From positions 459,347 through 523,346 of the forward strand of contig NZ_WJXZ01000006.1 in assembly GCF_009668025.1 (NCBI RefSeq): DNA of 64,000 bases. The letters are read 5' to 3'. Source of the DNA: Larkinella terrae (lineage in GTDB: Bacteria; Bacteroidota; Bacteroidia; Cytophagales; Spirosomataceae). The translations under genes were made by a program, and so were the position numbers. The notes under the pieces were generated by a model. The model searched no databases. It saw only the letters and a list, made by a program, of their open reading frames with translations, and had not been told where the DNA came from. Shown one piece after another: positions 9,053 to 18,203 of the stretch. Position 1 is the stretch's first letter, and every line of letters starts with the position of its first letter.

Positions 9053-10317
9053 TCCAAACTCGCCAGCCGCAGACTGACCGCGTGCTTGTGAGCGGTCAAC
9101 GATTCAGCTTCGGCCATGGCTTCAATCGTGGGGCCAAGCAGTTGAATACCCTCCCGGCTGATGTGTTGAACGGTAATTTTTTTAACAAAACTGTCCAGCG
9201 AAACACCGCTATAAGCCCGGGCAAAACCGTTGGTTGGCAAGGTGTGGTTCGTACCGGACGCGTAATCACCCGCGGACTCCGGGGTGTAATTGCCCAGAAA
9301 AATCGACCCGGCGTTGGTGATTCGTTCGGCCACGGTTTCGGCGTTTTCAATGCTCAGAATCAAGTGCTCGGCCGCGTAATCATTCAATAAGTCGATGGCA
9401 TCTTCCTCATTATCAACCAGAATGGCTTTGCTGTTTTCGATGGCTTTGGCCGCCAGATCGCGCCGGGGCAGGCGCTCCAGTTGCGTCGTTAACGCCAGGT
9501 TAACGGTAGTCACCACTTTCTTGCTGGTCGATACCAGCAACACCTGGCTGTCGGCACCGTGCTCGGCCTGCGACAGCAAATCTGCCGCTACAAAAGCCGG
9601 TATGGCCGTTTCGTCGGCGTAGATGGCCACTTCCGACGGTCCGGCGGGCATGTCGATGGCAATTCCTTCTTTCGCCACCAGCATTTTGGCCGCCGTTACG
9701 TACTGGTTTCCCGGCCCAAAAATCTTGTAAACTCTGGGAATCGACTTCGTTCCGTACGCCATGGCCGCAATGGCCTGTGCCCCGCCAACCCGGAACAGTT
9801 TGGTAACACCCACGAGTTGGGCTGCGTATAAAATGGCCGGATGATCACTGGGGGTGCAAAGAATAATTTCCTGACAACCGGCCAGTTGTGCCGGAATACC
9901 CAGCATCAAAACCGTGCTGAACAAGGGTGCTGTTCCTCCCGGAATGTATAGCCCGACCTTTTCGATGCCGACGCTTCGACGCCAGCACACCACGCCCGGC
10001 ATGGTTTCGATTTTTTCGATCGGCTGCCGCTGCGCTTCGTGAAATTTCCGGATGTTTTGATACGCCTGCTGAATGGCGGTTTTTAATTCGTTGGAAAGCT
10101 GAGCTTCCGCAGCTGTCAGATCGGAATCCGAAACCGGCAAACCCGAATACGGTAGTTTGTCAAATTTCTCCGATAGCTCCGTCAGCGCCTTATCGCCTTC
10201 ATTCCGAACATGTTGCAAAATAGGAGCGACGGCTTTTTCAATCGATTCAGTAGATTGCACGGGCCGGGCCAGCAACCCAGGCCACTCGCTGCGGGGCGGA
10301 AAAGCAAGGATTTTCAT
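9049..10317 (-). CDS. hisD: Histidinol dehydrogenase
   Basis: A 422-residue NAD-dependent enzyme catalysing the last two oxidations of histidine synthesis (histidinol to histidine). Family landmarks are seen: GLYIPGGTAPLFSTVLML near 125-145, MPAGPSEVAIYAD near 225, SQAEHGADSQ with the zinc-ligand region, AAEHLIL with the catalytic Glu-His pair, and the C-terminal SLDSFVKKITVQ. The length is normal. It lies downstream of hisG across a 71-bp gap holding a heptad palindrome. Its stop overlaps the antitoxin start by 4 bp, so the toxin-antitoxin pair is translationally coupled to it. Confidence 0.96.
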   Translation of the reverse strand: MKILAFPPRSEWPGLLARPVQSTESIEKAVAPILQHVRNEGDKALTELSEKFDKLPYSGLPVSDSDLTAAEAQLSNELKTAIQQAYQNIRKFHEAQRQPIEKIETMPGVVCWRRSVGIEKVGLYIPGGTAPLFSTVLMLGIPAQLAGCQEIILCTPSDHPAILYAAQLVGVTKLFRVGGAQAIAAMAYGTKSIPRVYKIFGPGNQYVTAAKMLVAKEGIAIDMPAGPSEVAIYADETAIPAFVAADLLSQAEHGADSQVLLVSTSKKVVTTVNLALTTQLERLPRRDLAAKAIENSKAILVDNEEDAIDLLNDYAAEHLILSIENAETVAERITNAGSIFLGNYTPESAGDYASGTNHTLPTNGFARAYSGVSLDSFVKKITVQHISREGIQLLGPTIEAMAEAESLTAHKHAVSLRLASLE

Positions 10318-10326
10318 GGGGGAGGA

Positions 10327-10382
10327 TTGACGATTGACCGCTGACGATCGACCATGGTCAATGGTCAGCGGTCAATCGTCAA
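10327..10382. repeat. Phased heptad palindrome, locus 1
   Basis: Eight contiguous 7-bp units in perfect phase. Four of the NNGACNN type (first TTGACGA, second TTGACCG) are followed by four of the NNGTCNN type (last CGGTCAA, TCGTCAA). The right half is the reverse complement of the left with two mismatches; the dyad lies between 10354 and 10355. It fills most of the hisG-hisD gap, so it is transcribed within the his operon and could form a long hairpin there. The same architecture occurs at 18204, 23864 and 38703. Confidence 0.9.
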
Positions 10383-10388
10383 ATTTCA

Positions 10389-11249
10389 TCAATAAATCAT
10401 TTTTTCAATCGGAATCACCAGAATGCCTTCTGCTCCGGCGGAACGGATGGCTTCGATGTTTTCCCAAAAATCGTTTTCGTTGATCACCGAATGAACGGAA
10501 CTCCAGCCTTCGGTGGCCAGGGGCGTAACGGTGGGGCTTTTCATGCCCGGCAGCAGCGATGTAATCTGATCCAGCGCGTTGTTCGGTGCGTTCAGAACAA
10601 TGTATTTATTGTTTTTAGCGGCCTGAACGGCTTTGATCCGGAACAGCAGCTTGTCGAGCAGGCTCTGTTTTTCGGAGTCCAGCGTTGCGCGGGAAATCAA
10701 TATGGCTTCAGAGCGGAAAATAACTTCCACTTCTTTTAACCCGTTACTTAACAGCGTACTTCCGGAGCTCACAATGTCGCAGATGGCTTCGGCCAGTCCG
10801 ATTCCCGGCGCAATTTCAACGGAACCGCTGATTTCGTGGATTTCAGAGGATACATTGTGATATGCGAGGTAGTCGCCCAGAATGCGCGGGTAAGAAGTTG
10901 CAATGCTTTTTCCGTCCAGATCCTGAATGCCGTTCCAGTCGGTGCCGCGCGGAATAGCCAGCGACAACCGGCATTTTGAAAAACCGAGCCGATGGACGGT
11001 TTCAACCTGATGCGTGGATTCAACGGCCACGTTTTCGCCGACAATTCCCAGATCGGCAACGCCGTCTTCGACGTAGCCCGGAATATCATCGTCGCGCAGG
11101 AACAGAAACTCGGCGGGGAAATTCGACGAAACGGATTTTAACTTCCCGGTTCCGTAATCGAAGCGGATACCGCACTCTTTGAACAACTGGTACGAATCCT
11201 CGCTCAGTCGCCCGGATTTTTGCAAAGCAATACGCAGGATAGAAGACAC
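10389..11249 (-). CDS. hisG: ATP phosphoribosyltransferase (long form)
   Basis: A 286-residue enzyme catalysing the first step of histidine synthesis (ATP + PRPP). It is the long HisG form: catalytic lobes occupy roughly residues 1-210 (LRIALQKSGRLSEDSY; the PRPP-binding EISGSVEIAPGIGLAEAICD segment with G-x-x-E-x-A, given here as a region), followed by a C-terminal ACT-like regulatory domain (~215-286, with SPTVTPLATEGW). Long forms are feedback-inhibited by histidine and need no HisZ. It is the first gene of the visible hisG-hisD-(toxin/antitoxin)-hisC cluster. A TACCTTTG -7 box lies 27 bp upstream of its ATG. Confidence 0.95.
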   Translation of the reverse strand: MSSILRIALQKSGRLSEDSYQLFKECGIRFDYGTGKLKSVSSNFPAEFLFLRDDDIPGYVEDGVADLGIVGENVAVESTHQVETVHRLGFSKCRLSLAIPRGTDWNGIQDLDGKSIATSYPRILGDYLAYHNVSSEIHEISGSVEIAPGIGLAEAICDIVSSGSTLLSNGLKEVEVIFRSEAILISRATLDSEKQSLLDKLLFRIKAVQAAKNNKYIVLNAPNNALDQITSLLPGMKSPTVTPLATEGWSSVHSVINENDFWENIEAIRSAGAEGILVIPIEKMIY

Positions 11250-11275
11250 TTTGAATCAGGTCTGAATTTGAAGCG

Positions 11276-11283
11276 CAAAGGTA
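11276..11283 (-). promoter_or_regulatory. -7 promoter element for hisG
   Basis: On the minus strand the bases read TACCTTTG, an exact match to the Bacteroidota TAnnTTTG -7 element. It is 27 bp upstream of the hisG ATG, leaving a leader of about 20 nt. No convincing TTG lies at the usual 19-21 bp spacing. No attenuator or leader peptide rich in His is visible. Confidence 0.55.
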
Positions 11284-11340
11284 TGAAAAAAAGTACCCAA
11301 GTCGCTGCCGTTGCTCACAGACAAGTGCAGATGCTACCAA

Positions 11341-11389
11341 AAAAACCGCTTCTGTTCGGGAAACGGTTTTCGGGCCGATAGCGGTTTTT
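11341..11389. terminator. Intrinsic terminator after glycosylasparaginase gene
   Basis: Arms AAAAACCGCT (11341-11350) and AGCGGTTTTT (11380-11389) pair perfectly. They are followed on the minus strand by a run of seven or more T. It ends the glycosylasparaginase transcript just before the hisG promoter. The symmetric A and T runs would let it work in both directions. Confidence 0.8.
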
Positions 11390-11390
11390 G

Positions 11391-12419
11391 TTACAAATAA
11401 TGGTCAGCGTTGAAGATTTTTTGCTGAATGGTCGCTGATGAGACCGTGTAATTAAAGCCTTTCTGAACCGAAAAGGCACCGATTTCGCCCTTGCGATTCA
11501 GGGCGATAAAACCGACCTGAAAATCTTTGGCCCGCGCCGGATCGCGTTTGACAATCCGTTCGATGGCCCGGCGGCAGGCTTCGGTGGGTGACAGGCCCTG
11601 CCGCATGAATTCGACAACCAGGTGGGAGCCGCACATCCGAATAACTTCTTCACCCTGACCCGAGCAGGTGACGGCGCCGACTTCGTTATCGACGTACAAA
11701 CCCGCGCCAATAATGGGCGAATCGCCGACGCGCCCGCGCATTTTGAAGCCCATTCCGCTGGTGGTACACATGCCGGAAAGATTCCCGGCCGCGTCGAGGG
11801 CAATCGTTCCCATCGTGTCGTGATTCGGCGAGCCATCCTCCAGTTTATTTGGAGCAAAAGCTCTTTTTTCGCGCGGAGACGACGGTTTTTGATTTTCAAT
11901 GTTGATGACGGGCTTGTATTCCGCCTTTTCCAGCCATTTCTGGTAGGACTTTTTCGCGTCGGCGGAAAGCTTTCCCGACTCGAGCGTAAAACCGTTCGCC
12001 AGCGCAAACTGCTGCGCTCCTTCGCCGACCAGCATCACGTGGGGTGTTTTTTCCATCACTTTCCGGGCGACCGAAACCGGATGCTTGATCCGTTCCAGAA
12101 AGGCAACCGAGCCACAGTTAAAATGGTCGTCCATGATACAGGAGTCGAGCGTGACCCGCCCATCCCGGTCCGGATTGCCACCCAGGCCTACGCAGCAGTT
12201 GATGTCGTTTTCGATGGCGATACCGGCTTTTTCAACCGCATCGATGGCCTTGCCGCCCCGCTGCAGAACGGGCCAGGCCGCGCCGTTTGCGATTTTTCCG
12301 CTATCCCAGGTGGACACAACGATGGGTTTTCCGGCTATCCGGCTCTCAGAAAGACCAGCTAAACTAAAAAACGGTAATGAAAATGTACTTAACCGGAGAA
12401 ACGAACGCCGACTTTTCAT
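11391..12419 (-). CDS. N4-(beta-N-acetylglucosaminyl)-L-asparaginase (glycosylasparaginase)
   Basis: A 342-residue Ntn-hydrolase of the asparaginase-2/isoaspartyl peptidase family. The autocleavage/nucleophile site is NHDTMGTIALD, with D201-T202: cleavage would expose T202 as the new N-terminus of the small subunit. The substrate-binding GRVGDSPIIGAGLYVD and the trailing SGQGEE are present. The first residues (MKSRRSFLRLSTFSLPFFSLAG) resemble a Tat or lipid-free export signal with RRSFLR, suggesting periplasmic export. The reaction would release aspartate from GlcNAc-Asn glycopeptides. A well-formed terminator follows. The alternative assignment is isoaspartyl peptidase, but the NHDTMG context favours glycosylasparaginase. 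Confidence 0.9.
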   Translation of the reverse strand: MKSRRSFLRLSTFSLPFFSLAGLSESRIAGKPIVVSTWDSGKIANGAAWPVLQRGGKAIDAVEKAGIAIENDINCCVGLGGNPDRDGRVTLDSCIMDDHFNCGSVAFLERIKHPVSVARKVMEKTPHVMLVGEGAQQFALANGFTLESGKLSADAKKSYQKWLEKAEYKPVINIENQKPSSPREKRAFAPNKLEDGSPNHDTMGTIALDAAGNLSGMCTTSGMGFKMRGRVGDSPIIGAGLYVDNEVGAVTCSGQGEEVIRMCGSHLVVEFMRQGLSPTEACRRAIERIVKRDPARAKDFQVGFIALNRKGEIGAFSVQKGFNYTVSSATIQQKIFNADHYL

Positions 12420-12501
12420 GCAATAAAATAAGAATCAGTGAAATGGAAGATTGAAGTGTAATTTACCAGCATTCGTTGAGAAAAAAATATAAAATTCTCC
12501 T

Positions 12502-13263
12502 TTACAATGAATTATAATACGTAAAGACATCCGTTAGGGCCGCCCGGTTTTTCAGATCCGGTTTTTTCTCCTTCAGATAGGCGCTGATTTGGTCTTCTTT
12601 GTCCTGCATCACCGCCAGCAAACCTTTCCGGCCGGGCGAAAATTTGACGAGATTCTTGCCGTCACTGGTGTACCAGATGGCTTCCTTGATCAGCTCCGTG
12701 TCCTTCGAGCCAACGCTTAAGGCCGGATTGTAAGTGGGTTTTTTGACGTAAATCTGGTGCCGGATCAGGAGTTTCAGCTTGCCATCGTTCAACTGTTCAA
12801 AGAACCCGCGCACATCCGCCGGAGCCCCCACTTCCGTCGCATTCACAAAGTTAGTTTTCTGACCGTTGCGTTCCATGCTAAACTGTTTCGCCCGTTCCCC
12901 GCTGATGGCTTTCACCGTTTTGGCGTCGACCAGAAATTCGAGATTGTTGGCCGTGATGTTATACCGAACCGGCGTATCCGGAATTTCCAAAACCGGTTTG
13001 TTGCCCGGCTTCGCAATATTCTGGTAAAAAATCACCGTTGTTTTGGCAAAAGCCGTATCCAGATACGGATAGCCGAGGATGCTTCCTCCGGGGCCCGCCA
13101 TCGTGTAAATGGGCGTTACGTCGAAATTCGACATCGTAAAATAAAGCCCCTGACTGATCAGATCGCGGCTGATATTCGGCATTGTCTGCGCATTAGCAGC
13201 CAGGCTTGCTGCCAGAATGGACGCCAGTACGCCGAATTGGGCGGATAGTTTCTTCATGAACAT
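12502..13263 (-). CDS. Secreted protein of unknown function
   Basis: A 253-residue protein that I cannot assign to a family. It has an N-terminal signal peptide (KKLSAQFGVLASILAASLAANAQ). The remainder is soluble, with alternating strands and a C-terminal helical segment (RAALTDVFTYYNSL). There are no repeats or catalytic signatures. ATG codons at 13263 and 13257 are two codons apart; the second (MKKL) is the more natural signal-peptide start. It is flanked by the glycosylasparaginase gene downstream and an AraC gene upstream, all on the minus strand. Confidence 0.75.
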   Translation of the reverse strand: MFMKKLSAQFGVLASILAASLAANAQTMPNISRDLISQGLYFTMSNFDVTPIYTMAGPGGSILGYPYLDTAFAKTTVIFYQNIAKPGNKPVLEIPDTPVRYNITANNLEFLVDAKTVKAISGERAKQFSMERNGQKTNFVNATEVGAPADVRGFFEQLNDGKLKLLIRHQIYVKKPTYNPALSVGSKDTELIKEAIWYTSDGKNLVKFSPGRKGLLAVMQDKEDQISAYLKEKKPDLKNRAALTDVFTYYNSL

Positions 13264-13365
13264 TTGCTAACATAGGTTTTCCATGCAATGATAAAGGAAT
13301 AGCGCAAAACTTGCAATCCGGAGCCCAGGGTAGCATTTGCAAAATCATTTTGGCAGGAACGCGAT

Positions 13366-14226
13366 TTAAAACCGCTGCCGAAACCGGGCGGGTGTGACGC
13401 CTTGCTTTTTTCGAAAAGCCTGAACAAAGTAGGAAACGTTCTCAAAACCAGCCTGTTCGCTGATGAGCGTGATGCTTCTGTCGGTGCGGGTAAGCAGATC
13501 GCAGGCGTAACGGATGCGGAGGTCGGTGACGAACTGCGTCAGCGTCTGGCCCGTCTGTGATTTGAAATACCGGCAGAATGCCGCCGGATTCATGTTGGCC
13601 AGCTCGGCAATTTCGGGCAGCGAAACCGGTGCCTCAACCCGCTGCATCAGGTGACCTACCACCCGGCTCAGCCGTTCGCTCTGGCGGGTCAGCTGCGGGT
13701 TCGGAACGTAACCGGGCGAAATGGGCGCAACGGCTTCAGAGCGGGCAATCTGGTCGAGGATGTGCAGAAGCGAGGTTAATTGCACCAGACCGTCTTTTTC
13801 TATCAGTGCGTGAAGCTGCCCGGCGATATCGGCCCGGAGCGGATCAAGGAGCTGCAGACCGACACCGGCACGGTTGAGGAGTCGCTGAATGGGCTTCGTT
13901 TCGGGCAATTCCCAGAATGGCTCCCCGGCAAAATTGGGCGTAAACCGGGCCACAATGGCCTCGGCCTGACGGCTGTTTTCCGCTTCGGCAAAAACCGCAT
14001 CGTTCTTCCAGTAATGGGGCAGATTCGATCCCAGCAAAACAATTTCACCGCCCGAAAACCGCTCGATGCTGTGTCCGATAAACCGCATTCCGGCGCTGGA
14101 AACCACGTAATTCAGTTCAATTTCGGGGTGAAAATGCCAGGGATTCGTGAAATATGGCAGCCATTCGTGCCGCAGATCGAACGAGCGGTGGGGGAGTTGA
14201 GGAACCAGAAGTCGGTCGGGGCGCAT
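13366..14226 (-). CDS. AraC family regulator with cupin sensor, next to sugar operon
   Basis: A 286-residue protein. The N-terminal cupin has HFHPEIELNYV near 31-41 and the SNLPHYWKN segment near 67-75, typical of sugar- or metabolite-sensing AraC regulators. The C-terminal double HTH covers roughly 180-286 (LPEIAELANMNPAAFCRYFK, then SITLISEQAGFENVSYFVQA, with PARFRQRF at the end). It is divergent from the DUF1080-led sugar operon, whose start is 115 bp away. That short divergent gap, containing repeated ATTTGCA words, makes it the probable regulator of that operon. Confidence 0.88.
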   Translation of the reverse strand: MRPDRLLVPQLPHRSFDLRHEWLPYFTNPWHFHPEIELNYVVSSAGMRFIGHSIERFSGGEIVLLGSNLPHYWKNDAVFAEAENSRQAEAIVARFTPNFAGEPFWELPETKPIQRLLNRAGVGLQLLDPLRADIAGQLHALIEKDGLVQLTSLLHILDQIARSEAVAPISPGYVPNPQLTRQSERLSRVVGHLMQRVEAPVSLPEIAELANMNPAAFCRYFKSQTGQTLTQFVTDLRIRYACDLLTRTDRSITLISEQAGFENVSYFVQAFRKKQGVTPARFRQRF

Positions 14227-14341
14227 AGATTATAAATTATTTGCATTATTTTCTGTAACAAGGTGAAAAGTGCAAATTTTATTATAAAACTGGCAAAAGA
14301 TTTGTCAGAATAATGAAAGAAAATAGCGGAATATTTGCAGT

Positions 14342-15076
14342 ATGAACAGCGCATCTCTTATCGTAACGGTTTGTATGGGGTTAGTTAGCCCGGTTATTTC
14401 GGCACAAACGGCCAATGTGCTAAGTCCCGCCGAACGACAGGCAGGCTGGGAATTGCTTTTCGATGGAAAAACCACCACCGGCTGGCGAGGTGCCTACGCC
14501 GACCAATTCCCCACCAAGGGCTGGGTAGTTAAAAACGGTGAACTTCGTGGCGAACTCCACGAAGGTGCCGAATCGGGCGACGCCGGGGACATTGTAACCT
14601 TAAAAAAATACCGCAACTTCGAGTTTGCGTTCGATTGGAAATTAGGCAAAGGCGGCAACAGCGGAGTGAAGTATTTCATCGAAGAACGGCAGCCCAAACC
14701 CGCCAAAGGCTCGCAGGCGGGGTATGAATACCAGTTGATTGACGATGCCGATTATATTTATAACGATAAACACCTCCCAGCCGATCTGAAGACCGCTTCA
14801 ATCTACGACGTGGTAGCCGCCAACAAACCCGATGTTACATTGGGAAAGTGGCACCAATCGCGCATTGTCGTGAACAACAACCGAATCGAACATTGGCTCG
14901 ACGGCGTAAAAGTTTTGGCCGTTGACCGAACCACACCTGCTTTCAGCCAGGGAGTGTTAGATAGCAAATTCAAGGATTATCCCGGTTTTGCCCAGATTCC
15001 GGAAGGCCATATTCTGCTTCAGGATCATGGCCACAGTGTTGCCTTCCGAAACCTTAAAATTAAAACTCTCCCATGA
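14342..15076 (+). CDS. DUF1080 / 3-keto-disaccharide hydrolase-like secreted protein
   Basis: A 244-residue protein with a signal peptide (ending VISAQ) followed by a DUF1080 lectin-like jelly-roll. Family landmarks are WELLFDGKTTTGWRG near 36-50, WKLGKGGNSGVKYFIEE near 100-116, GYEYQLIDD, and the C-terminal GHILLQDHGHSVAFRNLKIK. Characterised DUF1080 proteins cleave 3-keto-glycosides produced by Gfo/Idh/MocA oxidoreductases. The gene overlaps the following Gfo/Idh/MocA gene by 4 bp (ATGA), which supports the same coupling here. It is the first gene of a plus-strand sugar operon divergent from an AraC regulator. Confidence 0.88.
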   Translation: MNSASLIVTVCMGLVSPVISAQTANVLSPAERQAGWELLFDGKTTTGWRGAYADQFPTKGWVVKNGELRGELHEGAESGDAGDIVTLKKYRNFEFAFDWKLGKGGNSGVKYFIEERQPKPAKGSQAGYEYQLIDDADYIYNDKHLPADLKTASIYDVVAANKPDVTLGKWHQSRIVVNNNRIEHWLDGVKVLAVDRTTPAFSQGVLDSKFKDYPGFAQIPEGHILLQDHGHSVAFRNLKIKTLP

Positions 15077-16443
15077 ATCGCCGTCATTTCCTGAAAAACA
15101 GCGCCGTAGCGGCCACGGCCTTGCCCGCGATTGGGGTGCCGACCATTGTTCCGGCTTCGGTATTCGGCAAAAACGCCCCTTCAAACCGCATTACCATCGG
15201 CCTGATTGGCACCGGCCGGCAGGGATACGGCCAGAATTTGCAAGGTTCTGATTTGCAAGGCATTGGTGGTAGAATTCCGGGTTTGCTCGACGTGTCCGAT
15301 GCCCAGGTTGTTGCGGTTTGTGACGTGGATAGCTGGCGAATGAACAAAGCCAAAACGACCGTTGAAAGCCACTACGCCAAAAAGGCAGCAAACGGGGCTT
15401 ATAAAGGCTGCTCGACGCACCGCGATTTTCGGGAAATCATCGCCCGCAAAGACATCGATGCCGTGATGATCTCGACACCCGACTACTGGCATGTTCCGAT
15501 GGGCATTCTGGCAGCTAAAGCGAATAAACATATCAGTTGCGAAAAACCGCTCAGCATGAGCGTGCATCAGGGCCGGGCGCTGGTGGATGCACTGAAAAAA
15601 TACGGCGTAGTAAACCGCACCGACAGCGAGTTTCGTTCCGTACGCCCTCAGAATCAGGCGGTTGAATTGGTTCGGAACGGACGAATCGGGAAGTTGCAGA
15701 AAATCGAAATCACGTTTCCATCGGACCCAACGCCCGTTCCGCCCCAACCCGACATGCTTGTTCCGAAAGAACTCGATTATGATTTGTGGCTGGGTCCGGC
15801 GCCGATGGTTCCGTACACCGACATGCGGGTTCATACGCCATTTGATTTGAAGAAGCGGCCGAACTGGATGCGAATCGACACCTACGCGCAGGGCATGATT
15901 GCCAATTGGGGCGCCCATTATTTCGACGTAGCGCAGTGGGCCAACAACAGCGAATATTCGGGTCCGGTGGAAGTGGAAGGGAAGGGCGAGTTTCCGAAAA
16001 GCCTGTGGAATTCAATGATCAATTTCTCAGTAACTTATCGCTACGCCAACGGCGTTGAAATCACCTGCCAGCAAACGCCGACCAGCAAACCGGGCATTAA
16101 ATACACCGGCTCGGAAGGCTGGATTCTGGTCGATAACTACCCCGGCGTGATTACCAGCAGCAACCCCGGCATGCTGACCTCAAAACCGTCGGGAAGCGAA
16201 CTGGATTTGTCGAAAACCCTCTGGGATAAAGTCGATTTTGTGGATGCGATCAAAACCGGTCGCAAGACGCTGGAACCCATTGAAGTGGGCCACCGGACAA
16301 TCTCACTCTCGCAGATTGGACTGATTGCCTGTCAGTTAAGTGAAAAGCTAAACTGGAATCCGGAAAAGGAATTATTCGTGGGAAACAATGCGGCCAATGC
16401 CTTGCTGGCGGCTCCGCTGGCGCGTAAAGAATGGGCGATGTGA
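15073..16443 (+). CDS. Exported Gfo/Idh/MocA family oxidoreductase
   Basis: A 456-residue protein with a twin-arginine-type N-terminus (MNRRHFLKNSAVAATALPA). An NAD(P)-binding Rossmann fold follows (IGLIGTGRQGYGQNL near 43-57; VVAVCDVDSWR near 80). The EKPLSMSVHQGRALVDA segment near 160 carries the family E-K-P motif, and GMIANWGAHYFDVAQWA holds the catalytic-domain histidine. It is probably exported by Tat with its cofactor bound. In comparable operons it oxidises a glycoside at C3, making the substrate for the adjacent DUF1080 hydrolase. It overlaps the upstream gene by 4 bp; the next gene starts about 15 bp after its stop. Confidence 0.92.
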   Translation: MNRRHFLKNSAVAATALPAIGVPTIVPASVFGKNAPSNRITIGLIGTGRQGYGQNLQGSDLQGIGGRIPGLLDVSDAQVVAVCDVDSWRMNKAKTTVESHYAKKAANGAYKGCSTHRDFREIIARKDIDAVMISTPDYWHVPMGILAAKANKHISCEKPLSMSVHQGRALVDALKKYGVVNRTDSEFRSVRPQNQAVELVRNGRIGKLQKIEITFPSDPTPVPPQPDMLVPKELDYDLWLGPAPMVPYTDMRVHTPFDLKKRPNWMRIDTYAQGMIANWGAHYFDVAQWANNSEYSGPVEVEGKGEFPKSLWNSMINFSVTYRYANGVEITCQQTPTSKPGIKYTGSEGWILVDNYPGVITSSNPGMLTSKPSGSELDLSKTLWDKVDFVDAIKTGRKTLEPIEVGHRTISLSQIGLIACQLSEKLNWNPEKELFVGNNAANALLAAPLARKEWAM

Positions 16444-16457
16444 TCAAGGTAACGACG

Positions 16458-17363
16458 ATGAAAAAACGGATCTTTTTCCTGTGGGCGGTTTTGTTGACGG
16501 GCCAGTTGATGGCGCAAAAACCGGTGAAAGTTCAAAATGATTTTTTCGTGTTGCACAACGCCATCCGGGGCGACTCAACCTATAAAACCTTCGATCAGCA
16601 GGTGGGTTTTATCAAAAGTCTGGGCTTCGATGGGGTCGAAATCAATCAACTGGATTCGTTCGACGGCATGAAGGCTGCACTCGATAAGCACCAGTTTACC
16701 GGCTCCTATTTTTACATTAAAATCGACGTCGATTCCCCGACGCTCGACCCGCGCATCGAACCCGACATCCGGGCGCTGAAAGGCACCAAAGCTGTGCTGG
16801 CACCTTATATTATTAGTGATAAAAAGCGGTTTGCCTCGTCGTCCGGGATGGCCGACACCACGGTCGTGCGCCAGATTCGGCAGATGGCCGACTGGGCCAA
16901 AGAAGCCGGTTTGCAGGTGGCGTTGTATCCGCACGTGGGTTTTTACGTTGAACGGGTCGACCACGCGCTTCGGTTGGTGAAGCAAATCGACCAACCGAAT
17001 GTTGGGCTAACGTTTAATCTCTGCCACTGGCTGGCCACCACGCCGAAAGCGGATCGCACGAATTGGAAAGGACTGCTGACGACACTGAAACCGCATCTGA
17101 AAATGATCACCATCAGCGGGGCCAACGATGTCGATGCGGCCGGGATGGACAACGGACCGACTGGCATCTGGAACCAATACATTCTACCCCTCGGAACCGG
17201 CAGTTTCGATACCTACGAGCTGGTGCGGTTTGCGGTTCAGGATTTGGGATTCAAGGGGCCGATTGGCGTTCAGTGCTATGCCATGAAAGGGGATAAACCG
17301 ACCAATCTTCGCAATACGATGGCCGTCTGGAAGCAATTTAAAACACGTCTGGCGAAACGCTGA
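16458..17363 (+). CDS. Secreted sugar phosphate isomerase/epimerase-like TIM-barrel protein
   Basis: About 301 residues. The start at 16458 is chosen because it opens a clear signal peptide (MKKRIFFLWAVLLTGQLMAQ); an upstream in-frame ATG at 16431 would overlap the preceding gene. The AP-endonuclease-2/xylose-isomerase-like TIM barrel shows GFDGVEINQLDSF near 62, VALYPHVGFYVERVDHALRL near 164, VGLTFNLCHWL near 190 and IGVQCYAMKGD near the end, with metal-ligand Glu/His/Asp positions. The periplasmic location matches its exported neighbours, so it probably handles a keto-sugar released there. The exact substrate is unknown. Confidence 0.87.
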   Translation: MKKRIFFLWAVLLTGQLMAQKPVKVQNDFFVLHNAIRGDSTYKTFDQQVGFIKSLGFDGVEINQLDSFDGMKAALDKHQFTGSYFYIKIDVDSPTLDPRIEPDIRALKGTKAVLAPYIISDKKRFASSSGMADTTVVRQIRQMADWAKEAGLQVALYPHVGFYVERVDHALRLVKQIDQPNVGLTFNLCHWLATTPKADRTNWKGLLTTLKPHLKMITISGANDVDAAGMDNGPTGIWNQYILPLGTGSFDTYELVRFAVQDLGFKGPIGVQCYAMKGDKPTNLRNTMAVWKQFKTRLAKR

Positions 17364-17408
17364 AATACTTTTCCGCACTCATTTTTCTTCTCTAGTTAAC
17401 CTGAAATC

Positions 17409-18200
17409 ATGGCCTTTACTCCCGAACATCTCGAAATTTACCAGCGTGACGGCTACGTTGTCGTTCGCAATCTTTTCTCCAAAGCTGAAGTAGAACGGCT
17501 CTACGGGCTGGCCGTTGGCGATGCGGTTCTAACCACAAAAACCTACGACCGGGTCGATGCGTCGGGAATGAAAACCCGGCTGGCGCTCTGGTATGCGCTG
17601 GACGACAGCCTGTACAGCAAATTTGCCCGGTCGTCGCGCATTGTGGATGGGGTAGAGCAGATTCTGGGTAGTCGGGCCGCCCACTACCACTCCAAGCTGA
17701 TGCAGAAAGAACCGCGAACGGGCGGAGCCTGGGAGTGGCATCAGGATTACGGATACTGGTACAAAAACAACGGTTTTCTGTTTCCCGATATGCTTTCGGT
17801 GCTGACGGCGCTGACGCCCGCGACCAAGGAAAACGGCTGCTTGCAGATGATAAAAGGATCGCACAAGATGGGCCGGGTCGAGCACGGTTTTTCGGGCGAG
17901 CAGGTCGGGGCCGATCTGGAAAAGGTAAACGAAGCCCTGAAGATCATGCCACTGGAGTACCTGGAAATGGAACCCGGCGACACGGCTTTTTTCCACTGCA
18001 ATACCCTCCACGCTTCAGCCGCCAATTTGTCGGATCAACCCCGCTGGTCGATCATTACCGCGTATAATCTGGCCAGCAATAAACCGTACAAGGACATTCA
18101 CGAAAGCAGTTACACGCCCATCGACTATTACGACGGCGATCTGCTGGCTGAAGAAGAAGCCGGTATTTCAGAAACCGCAGATTTTTTGGTGAAGAGATGA
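17409..18200 (+). CDS. Phytanoyl-CoA dioxygenase family protein
   Basis: A 263-residue cytoplasmic Fe(II)/2-oxoglutarate-dependent oxygenase. The iron-binding triad is visible: H111 and D113 in EWHQDYGYW, and H201 in FHCNTLHASAAN. R212 in SDQPRWSI is the probable 2-oxoglutarate-binding arginine. It has no signal peptide. It sits between two sugar isomerase-like genes on the same strand, so it may act on a sugar-derived or aglycone substrate of the same pathway. The substrate cannot be deduced. The gene stop is followed at once by the heptad repeat at 18204. Confidence 0.9.
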   Translation: MAFTPEHLEIYQRDGYVVVRNLFSKAEVERLYGLAVGDAVLTTKTYDRVDASGMKTRLALWYALDDSLYSKFARSSRIVDGVEQILGSRAAHYHSKLMQKEPRTGGAWEWHQDYGYWYKNNGFLFPDMLSVLTALTPATKENGCLQMIKGSHKMGRVEHGFSGEQVGADLEKVNEALKIMPLEYLEMEPGDTAFFHCNTLHASAANLSDQPRWSIITAYNLASNKPYKDIHESSYTPIDYYDGDLLAEEEAGISETADFLVKR

Positions 18201-18203
18201 CTA